From contig NZ_RQVV01000024.1 in the NCBI RefSeq assembly GCF_009295515.1, positions 114,758 through 178,757 of the forward strand: DNA of 64,000 nt, in the 5' to 3' direction. Numbering within the stretch: position 1 is the stretch's first letter; every line of letters begins with the position of its first letter. Shown here piece by piece: positions 20,258 to 29,919 of the stretch. The notes under the pieces were generated by a model. The model saw nothing but the letters and a program-made list of their open reading frames with translations. It was not told the DNA's origin and searched no databases. Position numbers and translations under genes: made by a program. Source of the DNA: Erwinia endophytica (lineage in GTDB: Bacteria > Pseudomonadota > Gammaproteobacteria > Enterobacterales > Enterobacteriaceae).

Positions 20258-23113
20258 TTGAAATATTTAGTCTCGTTCAGAACTACGTTAAGGATTTCTC
20301 GCTATCTGTTCCGGGCGCTGGCGCTAATGCTTTGGACGCTGGGCGCGCTGCTGACGACGTTTTACATCATTGATGTGCTGCATGAGAAAGAAGCTCAGGT
20401 GCATAAGGAGTTTAATGCCAATGTTGAGTTGGCTCAGTGGTACGTTCGCCACTCAATGGATGTGAGCCGTGAACTGAAGTTTATCGTCGAAAACCGCCTG
20501 AATTCTTCCGCTAACGGACTGGATGTGTTGAACGGTGTGTTCCCAGGGAAAGTCACGCTGCCACAGTTTTATCCGCTATATTCTGATTCAGACTGTAACG
20601 CCATGAGTAACACCTGGCGTAATTCTCTGGAGTCGCTCAGTTACTTCTTGCACTACTGGAGAGAGAATTTCGTCTCGGCCTATGAACTTAGGCGGGTGTT
20701 CTTCATTGGCGGGGATAGTTTGTGTCTGGCTGATTTCGGCCTGGGTAAGGCTTCTGCCGACCATGAACGCGCGCTGAAATCACTGCATGAACGCATCCTG
20801 AAATACCGTAACGGCAACGACGACGAACGTAAGAATAGCAGCTTTTGGATTGCACCATCCAGTCAGATGGGGAGCGGCTATTATTACATGGTGACCCCGG
20901 TGTATATCGCCAGCAAAATGGCGGCATTGCTGGGGATTGAACAGACTATTCGTCTGGACGATTTCACCACTCCGGGGACCTTCCCGCTCAGTGTGGCACT
21001 CCTTGATAGCAGTAATCAACGAGTCATGTCTTCTTCCCGTGCAACGGCCAGTATTTCGTTTGACGACTTGCCTGATGACGATAACTGGTTCGGCTATATC
21101 AACGGCTATAAGCAACTGGTGCTTAAAAAGACACTGACGCCTTCTTCGTTAAGTGTGGTCTACATGGTGCAGACTAACGAAATGGTCGAGAAGCTGAAGA
21201 TTTTGATCATTAACGCCATGCTGCTTAATGTAATCAGCGCCATTATTTTGTTCACTCTGGCCTGGCTGTTTGAACGTCGGATGTTTTTACCCGCCGAGGA
21301 TAATGCTCTCCGCCTGGAAGAGCATGAGCAGTTCAACCGCAAAATTGTCGCCTCGGCTCCGGTTGGTATCTGTATTTTACGTACCAGCGACGGTACCAAT
21401 ATTCTCAGTAACGAGTTGGCACATAACTATCTGAACATGCTGACCCCGGAAGATCGCCAGCGACTGACTGAAATCATCTGTGGTCAGCAGGTGAATTTTG
21501 TCGATGTGTTGACCGGTAGCAACACTAACCTGCAAATCAGTTTTGTGCATTCTCGCTACCGTAATGAAAATGTGGCGATCTGTGTGCTGGTGGATGTCAG
21601 CGCGCGAGTGAAGATGGAAGAGTCGCTGCAGGAGATGGCGCAGGCCGCCGAACAGGCCAGCCAGTCTAAGTCGATGTTCCTGGCGACGGTTAGCCATGAA
21701 CTCCGTACGCCGCTGTATGGCATCATCGGAAACCTCGATCTGCTGCAGACGAAATCATTGCCGAAGGGGGTTGAGTCACTGGTCACGGCAATGAATAACT
21801 CTTCCAGTCTGCTGCTGAAAATCATCAGTGATATTCTCGATTTCTCGAAAATTGAATCCGAGCAACTACGCATTGAACCACGCGAGTTTTCCCCGCGAGA
21901 AGTGATAACTCACATTACTTCCAACTATCTGGCGATGGTGGTGAAAAAGCGCCTGACGCTGTGGTGCTTTATCGACAGCGACGTACCTGTCACCCTGGAG
22001 GGCGATCCTCTGCGCCTGCAACAGGTGATTTCAAATCTGCTGAACAATGCCATCAAATTCACTCATACCGGCGGCATAATCCTGCAGGCATTTGTTAAAG
22101 ATGGTTATCTGGCTTTTCGTGTGCGCGACACGGGTGTCGGTATTCCAGCGAAAGAAATTCCCCGTCTGTTCGATCCGTTCTTCCAGGTGGGGACGGGGGT
22201 GCAGCGTAACTTCCAGGGGACCGGGCTGGGGTTGGCTATCTGTGAAAAGCTGATCAACATGATGGACGGCGATATTGAGGTGGATTCCGAGCCTGGGATG
22301 GGGAGCCAGTTCGTGGTGCGTATCCCACTGTATCACAGTCAGGTGATGATACCGGTTCTGCATGAGGGATTGCTGGGTAAACAATGCTGGCTGGAGCTAC
22401 GCAACGACATACTGGCGGTATTTCTGGAGAAACTACTGGCGCAGCACGGCCTCACGGTTAGGCGTTTACAGGAAGACACTCAGTGCGAGGCGGATGATGT
22501 GATCGTGACGGATTACGACTATCAGGCCCAGCAAACAGTACGCGCGGTGATCCGCTTTGATAGCTATCACAATGATGGCCCGCAGGAAATAACGTCTGGC
22601 CGCTGGGTTTACGGTACCACTACGCCGCATGAACTCCCCGTGTTGCTGGGGCGTATCTATCGTGTTGACGTGGATATACCTGATCCACAGCCAGGCTTGC
22701 CGGAAGCGGAGGAGCAGGATGTCAGCAATGAGGATATTCTTATCCTGGTAGTGGATGATCATCCGATTAACCGAATGCTGCTTTCCGATCAGTTGGGTTC
22801 GCTGGGCTATCGGGTGAAAACGGCCCAGGACGGTGTTGATGCGCTGAACGTACTGAGTCGCAATGAGATTGATATTGTGCTGACTGATGTGAATATGCCG
22901 AACATGGATGGTTATCGCCTGACCCAGCGTTTACGCCAGTTGGGGCTGACCTTCCCGGTGGTGGGCGTTACCGCAAATGCCCTGGCGGAAGAGAAGCAGC
23001 GCTGTATGGAAGCCGGAATGGATAATTGCCTGTCCAAACCGGTTACATTGGATACGCTACAACAGACCCTGGCATTTTATGCCGAACGAGTACGTAAGAG
23101 CCGGGAAAGTTGA
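20258..23113 (+). CDS. rcsC: Rcs phosphorelay hybrid sensor kinase RcsC
   Basis: RcsC is the inner-membrane hybrid kinase of the Rcs envelope-stress relay. It phosphorylates itself, passes phosphate to RcsD and then RcsB, and can also work as a phosphatase. The 951-residue protein starts with TTG, consistent with its match to the E. coli N-terminus. One helix lies at residues 18-40 and a second at about 310-335, enclosing a periplasmic domain. The H-box FLATVSHELRTPLYG holds His480. The ATPase boxes NLLNNAIKFT, DTGVGIP and GTGLGLAI follow. The C-terminal receiver holds Asp877 in LTDVNMPNMDG. The gene is convergent with rcsB. Confidence 0.97.
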   Translation: MKYLVSFRTTLRISRYLFRALALMLWTLGALLTTFYIIDVLHEKEAQVHKEFNANVELAQWYVRHSMDVSRELKFIVENRLNSSANGLDVLNGVFPGKVTLPQFYPLYSDSDCNAMSNTWRNSLESLSYFLHYWRENFVSAYELRRVFFIGGDSLCLADFGLGKASADHERALKSLHERILKYRNGNDDERKNSSFWIAPSSQMGSGYYYMVTPVYIASKMAALLGIEQTIRLDDFTTPGTFPLSVALLDSSNQRVMSSSRATASISFDDLPDDDNWFGYINGYKQLVLKKTLTPSSLSVVYMVQTNEMVEKLKILIINAMLLNVISAIILFTLAWLFERRMFLPAEDNALRLEEHEQFNRKIVASAPVGICILRTSDGTNILSNELAHNYLNMLTPEDRQRLTEIICGQQVNFVDVLTGSNTNLQISFVHSRYRNENVAICVLVDVSARVKMEESLQEMAQAAEQASQSKSMFLATVSHELRTPLYGIIGNLDLLQTKSLPKGVESLVTAMNNSSSLLLKIISDILDFSKIESEQLRIEPREFSPREVITHITSNYLAMVVKKRLTLWCFIDSDVPVTLEGDPLRLQQVISNLLNNAIKFTHTGGIILQAFVKDGYLAFRVRDTGVGIPAKEIPRLFDPFFQVGTGVQRNFQGTGLGLAICEKLINMMDGDIEVDSEPGMGSQFVVRIPLYHSQVMIPVLHEGLLGKQCWLELRNDILAVFLEKLLAQHGLTVRRLQEDTQCEADDVIVTDYDYQAQQTVRAVIRFDSYHNDGPQEITSGRWVYGTTTPHELPVLLGRIYRVDVDIPDPQPGLPEAEEQDVSNEDILILVVDDHPINRMLLSDQLGSLGYRVKTAQDGVDALNVLSRNEIDIVLTDVNMPNMDGYRLTQRLRQLGLTFPVVGVTANALAEEKQRCMEAGMDNCLSKPVTLDTLQQTLAFYAERVRKSRES

Positions 23114-23133
23114 TTTCAGACAACAAGTAAAAG

Positions 23134-23160
23134 GGACGAATGTAAGAATTCGTCCTTTTT
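23134..23160 (+). terminator. rcsC terminator
   Basis: The stem GGACGAAT / ATTCGTCC with a six-base loop is followed by TTTTT. It lies between the convergent rcsC and rcsB stops. Confidence 0.9.
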
Positions 23161-23177
23161 ACCCGCAAACGCCTTGC

Positions 23178-23828
23178 TTAGTCTCTGTCTACCGGCATGG
23201 TGCTGACGGAAGACAGGTAGTTCAGCAGTGCGATATCGTTATCGACGCCCAGTTTCATCATGGCTGATTTTTTCTGGCTGGAAATTGTTTTGATGCTGCG
23301 GTTGAGTTTTTTGGCGATCTCCGTGACCAGGAACCCTTCAGCAAAGAGACGCAATACCTCACTTTCTTTTGGTGAAAGACGTTTGTCGCCATAGCCGCCG
23401 GCGCTAATTTTCTCCAGCAATTTAGCCACACTGTCCGGTGTGTACTTTTTCCCTTTTTGCAGGGCGGCCAGCGCCTTAGGCAGATCAGTTGGGGCGCCTT
23501 GTTTCAACACAATCCCTTCAATATCCAGATCCAGGACTGCACTGAGGATCGCCGGATTATTGTTCATTGTCAGCACAATGATCGACAGATCAGGGTAGTG
23601 ACGTTTGATGTATTTAATCAGCGTAATGCCGTCGCCATACTTTTCACCTGGCATCGACAGATCGGTAATCAGCACATTAGCGTCCAGTTTGGACAGACTG
23701 TTGATCAATGCAGTGGAATCTTCGAACTCACCAACAACGTTGACCCATTCAATCTGTTCCAGCGATTTGCGAATGCCGAACAGAACAATAGGATGATCAT
23801 CGGCAATGATTACGTTCAAGTTATTCAT
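23178..23828 (-). CDS. rcsB: Rcs phosphorelay response regulator RcsB
   Basis: RcsB receives phosphate from RcsD and controls capsule, motility and envelope-stress genes, alone or paired with RcsA and others. The 216 residues carry a receiver domain with Asp56 (VLITDLSMPGEKYGDG) and a LuxR-type DNA-binding domain (LSPKESEVLRLFAEGFLVTEIAKKLNRSIKT, about residues 145-205). The ATG touches the rcsD stop codon, as in other enterobacteria. Confidence 0.98.
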   Translation of the reverse strand: MNNLNVIIADDHPIVLFGIRKSLEQIEWVNVVGEFEDSTALINSLSKLDANVLITDLSMPGEKYGDGITLIKYIKRHYPDLSIIVLTMNNNPAILSAVLDLDIEGIVLKQGAPTDLPKALAALQKGKKYTPDSVAKLLEKISAGGYGDKRLSPKESEVLRLFAEGFLVTEIAKKLNRSIKTISSQKKSAMMKLGVDNDIALLNYLSSVSTMPVDRD

Positions 23829-26492
23829 TTATTGGTTACCTTGCTGCAGCAGTTCGTTGACGTAGTGGTCAATCTCACTGGTGGTATTTTTAATGTTTGA
23901 ATCGTCACACTCGGTAATGTGCTGTTCCAATGTTTCACAAAGCTGCTTGCCCGATATCAAATTAAGCATAGCAAACACGCCTTTCAGGCGATGTGCAGTC
24001 TGAGCCAGCGAACTCCAGTCTCTCTCCGTTGCTTCATTATACAATCTCTTCACATCATCTGGTACTGTATCTACAAAGAGCTGAAAGTATCCTGGCGCGA
24101 AAAGCTGCGCCGTGTCCTGCTTTTCTTCTGGTTCATCCAGGGCCAGTTGTTGTTCAATGAGCTGCAGCAACGCATCCTGCATCGCGCTACTGAGGTTAAA
24201 GTTGACCTTGAATTGGTTACGTGACAATGCGCTGTAGCCCGGTTCGTCATCGGTGAGGAGTAATGACCACGGTGCCAGCTTCACGGGTTCATCCGTGAGC
24301 AGGACATCATGTTCCTGCCCGGAAAAACGCTCATCCGGAGTGATACAGCTCGCTCCCCAGTTTTCCAGTTGGCGAACCACAATCTTCCGGGTATCGTCCA
24401 CGGTGATATCAATCAGCGCGGTCAGACCTTCCAGTAGCTTTTCTTCCTGTGCCTGGTGATGCTCCTGCGGTGCATGGATCTGGATACTGCAGCGTGTACC
24501 GATATCGGGACGCGCCACAATGTCCAGATGGCCGCCTAACTGCTTACAAAGCTGTTTGCAGAGGAAAAAGGCCAGTCCGGAGGCCTGGCCAAATCGATCC
24601 TGGCTGGTTTCGCCCAGGAATGGGAAGTCGGTATTACCCATCTCGTCTACAGTCAGGCCGGCACCGGTATCCACTATTTCAATCGCCAGACGATCCGGGC
24701 GATCTGCCGGGTGACTGACCTCAATGCTGATTCGGCCCCAGGTCGTGTTGGTGATGGAATAATGCAGTAATGTGGTCAGAATTTTATACAACGCACGATG
24801 ATCGCCGAAGCGGTTTTCATCGCTGTTCAGGCGATTATTGACCAGTAAATGCAGGCCTTTACGCCGCATTGAGGGCAGGGCTTCCATGACCAGCTCATCC
24901 AGCAGGGTCTGCATATTAAAAGCCCCCGCATCAGGTGCCCAATCGTGGGTCTCCAACCGGTTAAGGAGGATGATATCATCCACCAGTCGACTCAGTGCGA
25001 GGGAATCTTCCAGCGCATCGGTGAGTTCGTCGTTCGGCTGGGTTTCGCTGAGTGTCTGTAACTGACTGATCACGCTATTTAGCGGTCGATTCAGCGCATG
25101 ACCGAGATTTTGCAATAATTGCTGACGAGTTTGATGATTTTTATCCAGTATCTGTTGCGCCTTCTGCAACTTTTTGTTCACCAACAGCTCACGGTCCTGG
25201 TCGCGCATCATAAACAATTGAGTGCCAGGAGAGAGCATACTACGTGCGTGGCGGATTTCATAAACCTCGTTGTTAACCGTGGCCTGCAGTACACCCTGAT
25301 GTTGATCGGACATGGTGATGATTTTTTGCAAGTTCAGGTGTGGCAGCAGATGCTCGGCAATCTTGTTGCTGATGATAGTGCGGTTATTGGCAAAATCATA
25401 CACCAGCAGGCCGACGGGCAGACTGCTAACAATTTCTTCATTCAATATTCGTAGCGAATCCAGCTCAGCGCTCTGGTTTTCACTCGGGCGCAAGGACTGC
25501 TGGCGCAGCATTAACAGGCCACCCAATGACAGCAGCAACAGGACAAAGTCAGCCAGCAACGGCCACATCAAATTTTTCAGCGTATTCACCAACAGTTCGC
25601 TAATTGGCATGCGATACACCAACTGCAGCGGAGAACTGCTCAGAGATGCGGTGATCTCTACATTTGGGCTGGTCAGTGCCACTTTAACGCTGCTATTTGC
25701 ATCATCAGCATCCGTATTGCCTGTCACGTTGCTGCTATCCTGCTTGAGCTGGAGGTTCTCCAGCGGCATATTCAGTGGGAGCAGATCATTAATTGGCAGA
25801 TCAAACGCCACCACGGTAGCCAGATGGCCTGGTTGATTAAAGGTCGTGCGTATAGTGAAGTAGTGATCGTTTTGCCAGGTAAAACGGCGCAGCGGTGAGA
25901 AACTTTCCCGCTCATCCAGCGTATTGGCCTGCTGCAACATTTCCGCCCGGCGGGCATCGACAATATTACTGATAATGCTTTCTTTGTAGCGTGTCGCCAT
26001 ATCTTTCAGCGGTAGCGTTGAAATCAAGATCAGGCTGTTATCCTGGCCGTTCAGAAAGTACATAGACCAGGTGTTGTTTTCTGCGCCCCACAGCGTGTCG
26101 AGATAATTAGACATTCGCAGCGTCATATCCAGCGTGCTGCTGTCATGAGAACCGAAAATTAGCGCTTCGGTTTTACGGCGGGGTTTCTCAAGGTAGTAAA
26201 CATCAGGACGCAGTCGCGTTTCCTGCAGGTTGTTAGGCGGTGAACCCGCTGCATTTGCCGCTAGGTTTTCATAAATCTGCCAGGTGGCGAAACGATAGGC
26301 ATCAATGCGTTTTTGCATCGCATGGGTGATATCCGCCATGGCGTAGCGTTTATCTCTCAGCCAGGTATTGACGGTGTTTTGGATCATAAACCCTGATGAG
26401 AGCAGCAACACCAGAATGAACATCACAAAAAAGCGCGTGGCATTGCCGGAAGTCAGAGGTAATTTGTATGGCAACATAGCGTCGTGAAGCAC
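23829..26492 (-). CDS. rcsD: Rcs phosphotransfer protein RcsD
   Basis: RcsD is the inner-membrane phosphotransfer partner between RcsC and RcsB. The 887-residue product has an N-terminal helix (TRFFVMFILVLLLSSGFMI), a periplasmic domain, a second helix around residue 310, a degenerate kinase-like region without the autophosphorylated histidine, and a C-terminal HPt domain with His834 in LAQTAHRLKGVFAMLNL. The conserved PRRKTEALIFGSHD and DERESFSPLRRFTWQN stretches match E. coli. It lies six bases after an MFS gene and may share its transcript, although rcsD usually has its own promoter. Confidence 0.97.
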   Translation of the reverse strand: MLHDAMLPYKLPLTSGNATRFFVMFILVLLLSSGFMIQNTVNTWLRDKRYAMADITHAMQKRIDAYRFATWQIYENLAANAAGSPPNNLQETRLRPDVYYLEKPRRKTEALIFGSHDSSTLDMTLRMSNYLDTLWGAENNTWSMYFLNGQDNSLILISTLPLKDMATRYKESIISNIVDARRAEMLQQANTLDERESFSPLRRFTWQNDHYFTIRTTFNQPGHLATVVAFDLPINDLLPLNMPLENLQLKQDSSNVTGNTDADDANSSVKVALTSPNVEITASLSSSPLQLVYRMPISELLVNTLKNLMWPLLADFVLLLLSLGGLLMLRQQSLRPSENQSAELDSLRILNEEIVSSLPVGLLVYDFANNRTIISNKIAEHLLPHLNLQKIITMSDQHQGVLQATVNNEVYEIRHARSMLSPGTQLFMMRDQDRELLVNKKLQKAQQILDKNHQTRQQLLQNLGHALNRPLNSVISQLQTLSETQPNDELTDALEDSLALSRLVDDIILLNRLETHDWAPDAGAFNMQTLLDELVMEALPSMRRKGLHLLVNNRLNSDENRFGDHRALYKILTTLLHYSITNTTWGRISIEVSHPADRPDRLAIEIVDTGAGLTVDEMGNTDFPFLGETSQDRFGQASGLAFFLCKQLCKQLGGHLDIVARPDIGTRCSIQIHAPQEHHQAQEEKLLEGLTALIDITVDDTRKIVVRQLENWGASCITPDERFSGQEHDVLLTDEPVKLAPWSLLLTDDEPGYSALSRNQFKVNFNLSSAMQDALLQLIEQQLALDEPEEKQDTAQLFAPGYFQLFVDTVPDDVKRLYNEATERDWSSLAQTAHRLKGVFAMLNLISGKQLCETLEQHITECDDSNIKNTTSEIDHYVNELLQQGNQ

Positions 26493-26498
26493 CCCAGG

Positions 26499-27662
26499 TT
26501 AACGTGTAATCAGCCGGGCGCTGGCGGCCACGGTTAACAGCAATATAGCGATGATGCTGAAGGCTGTCGTCAGGCTGTAGCACTGCGAGATAAACCCTGT
26601 CAATGCAGGACCAGCAAGAATACCTGCATAACCAATCGTTGTCATGGAAGATATCGCCAGATTAACCGGCATGACTTGTTGATTTCCCGCTGCACTGAAC
26701 ATGATCGGTACGGTATTTGCGGCACCGAATCCCACCAGAGCAAAGCCAGCCAGAGTCACAGTGATACTGGGGACACAGACGGCCAGCAACAAACCCGCCG
26801 AGGCGCACAGTGTGCCGCAAAACAGGGTCATAGTCCGGCCAAAATAGTTTACGATGCGATCGCCCGTCAACCGACCAAGGGTCATCGCGACGGAAAATAG
26901 CGTGTAACCCAATCCGGCTTGTGAGGTGGGGAGTCCGCGAGCCTGAGTGAGGAACAAGGCGGCCCAGTCAAGAATTGAACCTTCGGCCAGGAACAAAATA
27001 AAACACATCAGCCCCAGAAACAGCACCCAACCATGAGGTATGACAAATATCGGTCCATTATCCGATTGTACCCGTTGGGTCAGCAGATGACGTTGCGAGA
27101 AAGCATAAATGACAATAATCAGTGCGACGACAAGGGTCACCGCGGGTAAAGGCGTCAGGCCGAGCGCCAGACCCACGCTGACTATACCGGCTCCCGCGAT
27201 GCCGCCAATACTGAAAAAGCCATGGAAGCCGGACATCATGACCCGGCCGGTCGCTTTTTCGACCTCTATGGCCTGAATGTTCATCGCCACATCAACCAGT
27301 CCAATAGCGGCGCCGAAAAGTGCCAGCGTTAGCGCCAGGTGATAAGCAGTGGACAGGGTGGCGAGCAGGGGGAGGGCCAGCAAAATAAACAGGCTGCCGC
27401 AGGTAATCACTTTTTTACAACCGACCCGGCCAACCAGCATTCCGCTTAGTGGCATTGCCACCAGCGAGCCAAGACCCAGAAACAACAGGAGTGTTCCCAG
27501 AGAACCATCGCTGAGCTGAGCGCGATTTTTAGCATAGGGAACCAGCGGAGCCCAGGCGGCCATACCGATACCAGCAATAAAAAAAACCGCACGGGTAGCA
27601 TGCTGAGTCGCTACTGTGCTGGCACTTGCTTGTCGGGCATCCAGTGTTGTCATCATTTCCAT
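26499..27662 (-). CDS. MFS transporter, YbjJ-like
   Basis: The 387-residue protein has about twelve hydrophobic helices and looks like the YbjJ branch of the major facilitator family (MAAWAPLVPYAKNRAQLSDGSLGTLLLFLGLGSLVAMPLSG, then LVDVAMNIQAIEVEKATGR). Substrates of this branch are poorly known. Sugars or small organic solutes have been proposed. The ATG at 27662 or the ATG at 27656 could be the start. It runs directly into rcsD (six bases), which is not the E. coli arrangement. Confidence 0.88.
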   Translation of the reverse strand: MEMMTTLDARQASASTVATQHATRAVFFIAGIGMAAWAPLVPYAKNRAQLSDGSLGTLLLFLGLGSLVAMPLSGMLVGRVGCKKVITCGSLFILLALPLLATLSTAYHLALTLALFGAAIGLVDVAMNIQAIEVEKATGRVMMSGFHGFFSIGGIAGAGIVSVGLALGLTPLPAVTLVVALIIVIYAFSQRHLLTQRVQSDNGPIFVIPHGWVLFLGLMCFILFLAEGSILDWAALFLTQARGLPTSQAGLGYTLFSVAMTLGRLTGDRIVNYFGRTMTLFCGTLCASAGLLLAVCVPSITVTLAGFALVGFGAANTVPIMFSAAGNQQVMPVNLAISSMTTIGYAGILAGPALTGFISQCYSLTTAFSIIAILLLTVAASARLITR

Positions 27663-28041
27663 TGAGGGCTTGTCGCGATTAACGCCACTTTTACCATAAT
27701 AAGTGAATTTAAAGAAGTTTACCCAGCAAACAAAGTCCGATCAGGATTGATCCTGACGTTCATTGTCACGGCGATGACAACGAATACGGCAGGAAAATCT
27801 TCCGCTTAAAACGAGCGAGTAATCCACTCTGAATATGCTTAATAATAAATCTATGGCCATTAAAAATATCACTGGTGAATTAATGTATTTCACATAGTTG
27901 TAATTTGTAATTAATATGTCGCATCGTCGTTTATTTTGCATTTTGTGCTGATATGAGAGAGACAGTGTACAATAAAATGTAGAGATATTATAAGAAGGAA
28001 TAAACAGTTTTGCTTAAAGAATTAATATGAATAAGACGAAT
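27663..28041. other. AT-rich non-coding region between the MFS gene and micF
   Basis: No credible gene is seen in about 380 bases. It should contain the promoter of the MFS gene on the minus strand. A 66-codon frame on the minus strand has neither a ribosome site nor protein-like composition. Confidence 0.6.
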
Positions 28042-28133
28042 AAAAAAAAGCCGAACACAAGGTTCGGCAGAATTAGGGTAATACAACTCATTCGGGGTGA
28101 ATGAAGGTAATAATGAAATAAAATGATGATAGC
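28042..28133 (-). ncRNA. micF: MicF antisense small RNA
   Basis: The minus strand reads GCTATCATCATTTTATTTCA at its 5' end, nearly the 5' end of E. coli MicF. It ends with a GCCGAAC-CTTGT-GTTCGGC hairpin and a run of T. MicF pairs with the translation start of ompF mRNA and blocks it with the help of Hfq. The 5' end and the terminator hairpin are the conserved parts, as seen here. As in E. coli it is divergent from ompC, so one OmpR-controlled region can drive both. Confidence 0.9.
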
Positions 28134-28304
28134 GAAACTATTATATAATCCGATGACTGTTTCCTTTTATCATTCAGTGCTCACACGTATAACATTCGAT
28201 AACAAAATGATTTATTGTGGTTTAATTTAAATTTTGTTTATTTGTGCTATATTGATTAGCAATATGTGCTGCTTATAAGTTCCGCTATAATTACAAAATG
28301 AAAT

Positions 28305-28352
28305 ACATATGTTTCATTTTGAAACATATTAGGAAATTTAGTATCATTTTCT
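28305..28352 (+). promoter_or_regulatory. OmpR-type binding site and promoter region of ompC
   Basis: GTTTCATTTTGAAACATATT at 28311-28330 is almost the E. coli OmpR C1 site. The following AATTTAGTATCATTTT also matches the region downstream of the E. coli ompC sites. Osmolarity-driven control by OmpR is therefore expected for ompC, and probably for micF on the other side. Confidence 0.75.
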
Positions 28353-28453
28353 TCATAGATTATTACTGTCCGCACACTAGTATGGGATGTCGGCTGAATT
28401 TTCGACATTCAGCACGCAGTGGCAAATAAAGCGTATAACTAGAGGGTAATAAA

Positions 28454-29572
28454 ATGAAACTTCGAGTTCTCTCCCTGATGATCCCAGCGATGCTGATCGC
28501 CGGTTCAGCAGGCGCCGCGGAAATCTACAACAAAGACGGTAATAAACTTGATCTTTTTGGTAAAGTAGATGCACTGCACTATTTCTCCAGTGATGATAGT
28601 ACCGATGGAGACCAGTCTTATCTGCGTTTTGGTTTTAAAGGTGAAACTCAGATCTCTGACCAATTGACTGGCTATGGTGAGTGGGAGTATCAGGCAGCAC
28701 TGAACAACGCTGAATCTGAAGGTACCGCTAACAGCTATACCCGTGTTGGCTTTGCAGGTCTGAAATTTGGCGATGCGGGTTCAATTGACTACGGTCGTAA
28801 CTACGGCGTGCTTTACGATATCGCTTCATGGACTGACGTCCTGCCTGAGTTCGGGGGAGATACCTATGGCGCGGATCAGTTCATGTTCCAGCGCTCGAAC
28901 GATCTGGCGACTTACCGTAATAATAATTTCTTTGGTCTGGTTGATGGTTGGAACTTCGCGGTTCAGTACCAGGGCAAAAACAGCAGTGCGACAGAATCCT
29001 CCAATGGTCGTGACGTTCTGGGTCAGAATGGCGATGGCTGGGGGATGTCAACGACTTATGATCTGGGGGCTGGTTTCGGGATTGGTGCAGCGATGTTTAG
29101 CTCTGATCGTACTACCGAGCAAAATGGTGGTACACCTGGCAGCGCGACTATCCTGGGCCGTGGTGATAAAGCGACCGCTTATACCGGTGGTCTGAAATAC
29201 GATGCGAACAACATTTACCTGGCTGCGATGTATACCCGTTCATACAATGCCACCCGCTTTGGTTCAAGCGATGCGGATGTTTACGGTTATGCGGATAAAG
29301 CGAACAACTGGGAACTGGTTGCTCAGTATCAGTTCGACTTTGGCCTGCGTCCTTCCCTGGCCTTCGTCACCTCGCGTGCCAGCGACATCCAGGGCTACGG
29401 TACGCAAAATCTGAAAAAATATGTTGATGTAGGCGCGACTTACTACTTCAATAAAAACATGTCTACTTATGTTGATTATGAAATCAACTTGCTGGATAAC
29501 AACGAGTTCACCAATGCTGCCGGTATCAATACTGATAACGTTGTGGCGCTGGGGCTGGTTTACCAGTTCTAA
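28454..29572 (+). CDS. ompC: Outer-membrane general porin OmpC
   Basis: The product is a 372-residue trimeric porin that lets small hydrophilic solutes cross the outer membrane. A 21-residue signal peptide ([21 protein letters not shown]) precedes the mature start [16 protein letters not shown]. The eyelet loop L3 is seen around [14 protein letters not shown], and the last residue is Phe (VALGLVYQF) as required for BAM-mediated assembly. It could be called OmpC, OmpF or a related porin by sequence alone. The adjacent micF and the Rcs genes favour ompC. Confidence 0.94.
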   Translation: MKLRVLSLMIPAMLIAGSAGAAEIYNKDGNKLDLFGKVDALHYFSSDDSTDGDQSYLRFGFKGETQISDQLTGYGEWEYQAALNNAESEGTANSYTRVGFAGLKFGDAGSIDYGRNYGVLYDIASWTDVLPEFGGDTYGADQFMFQRSNDLATYRNNNFFGLVDGWNFAVQYQGKNSSATESSNGRDVLGQNGDGWGMSTTYDLGAGFGIGAAMFSSDRTTEQNGGTPGSATILGRGDKATAYTGGLKYDANNIYLAAMYTRSYNATRFGSSDADVYGYADKANNWELVAQYQFDFGLRPSLAFVTSRASDIQGYGTQNLKKYVDVGATYYFNKNMSTYVDYEINLLDNNEFTNAAGINTDNVVALGLVYQF

Positions 29573-29580
29573 ATTCGGCA

Positions 29581-29610
29581 GGGAGCGCAAATGGCGCTCC
29601 CGCTTTTCTT
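29581..29610 (+). terminator. ompC terminator
   Basis: The stem GGGAGCGC / GCGCTCCC with a five-base loop is followed by GCTTTTCTT. It starts nine bases after the ompC stop. The remaining 300 bases before apbE hold no further gene that I can support. Confidence 0.9.
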
Positions 29611-29919
29611 CTTGCCAGTACTCCTGTATTCCTGCCTGTTTTCCTCTTCCTTTCTGTAGCTTTATCCCCTGGTGATGTGGACTATTGAGCTGTTTCTGGT
29701 TGTTCTTCTTGTGTTGCTGGTAGCACGAAAAGATAATAACGCTGCGGCAAAGCACCCGGAGGATCTCCTGGTAATGTGTATGACCGCGAGGGCATTCAGG
29801 CCGCTTGCTCCCCTGCAGCTGCCAGTGATTTTGGCCATATCAATGGCTTGAAATCCGCATTAAACACCGGTTTCTTTCCGTTGCCATACCGACTATTTAA
29901 ATGGGTTATCATTTTAATA

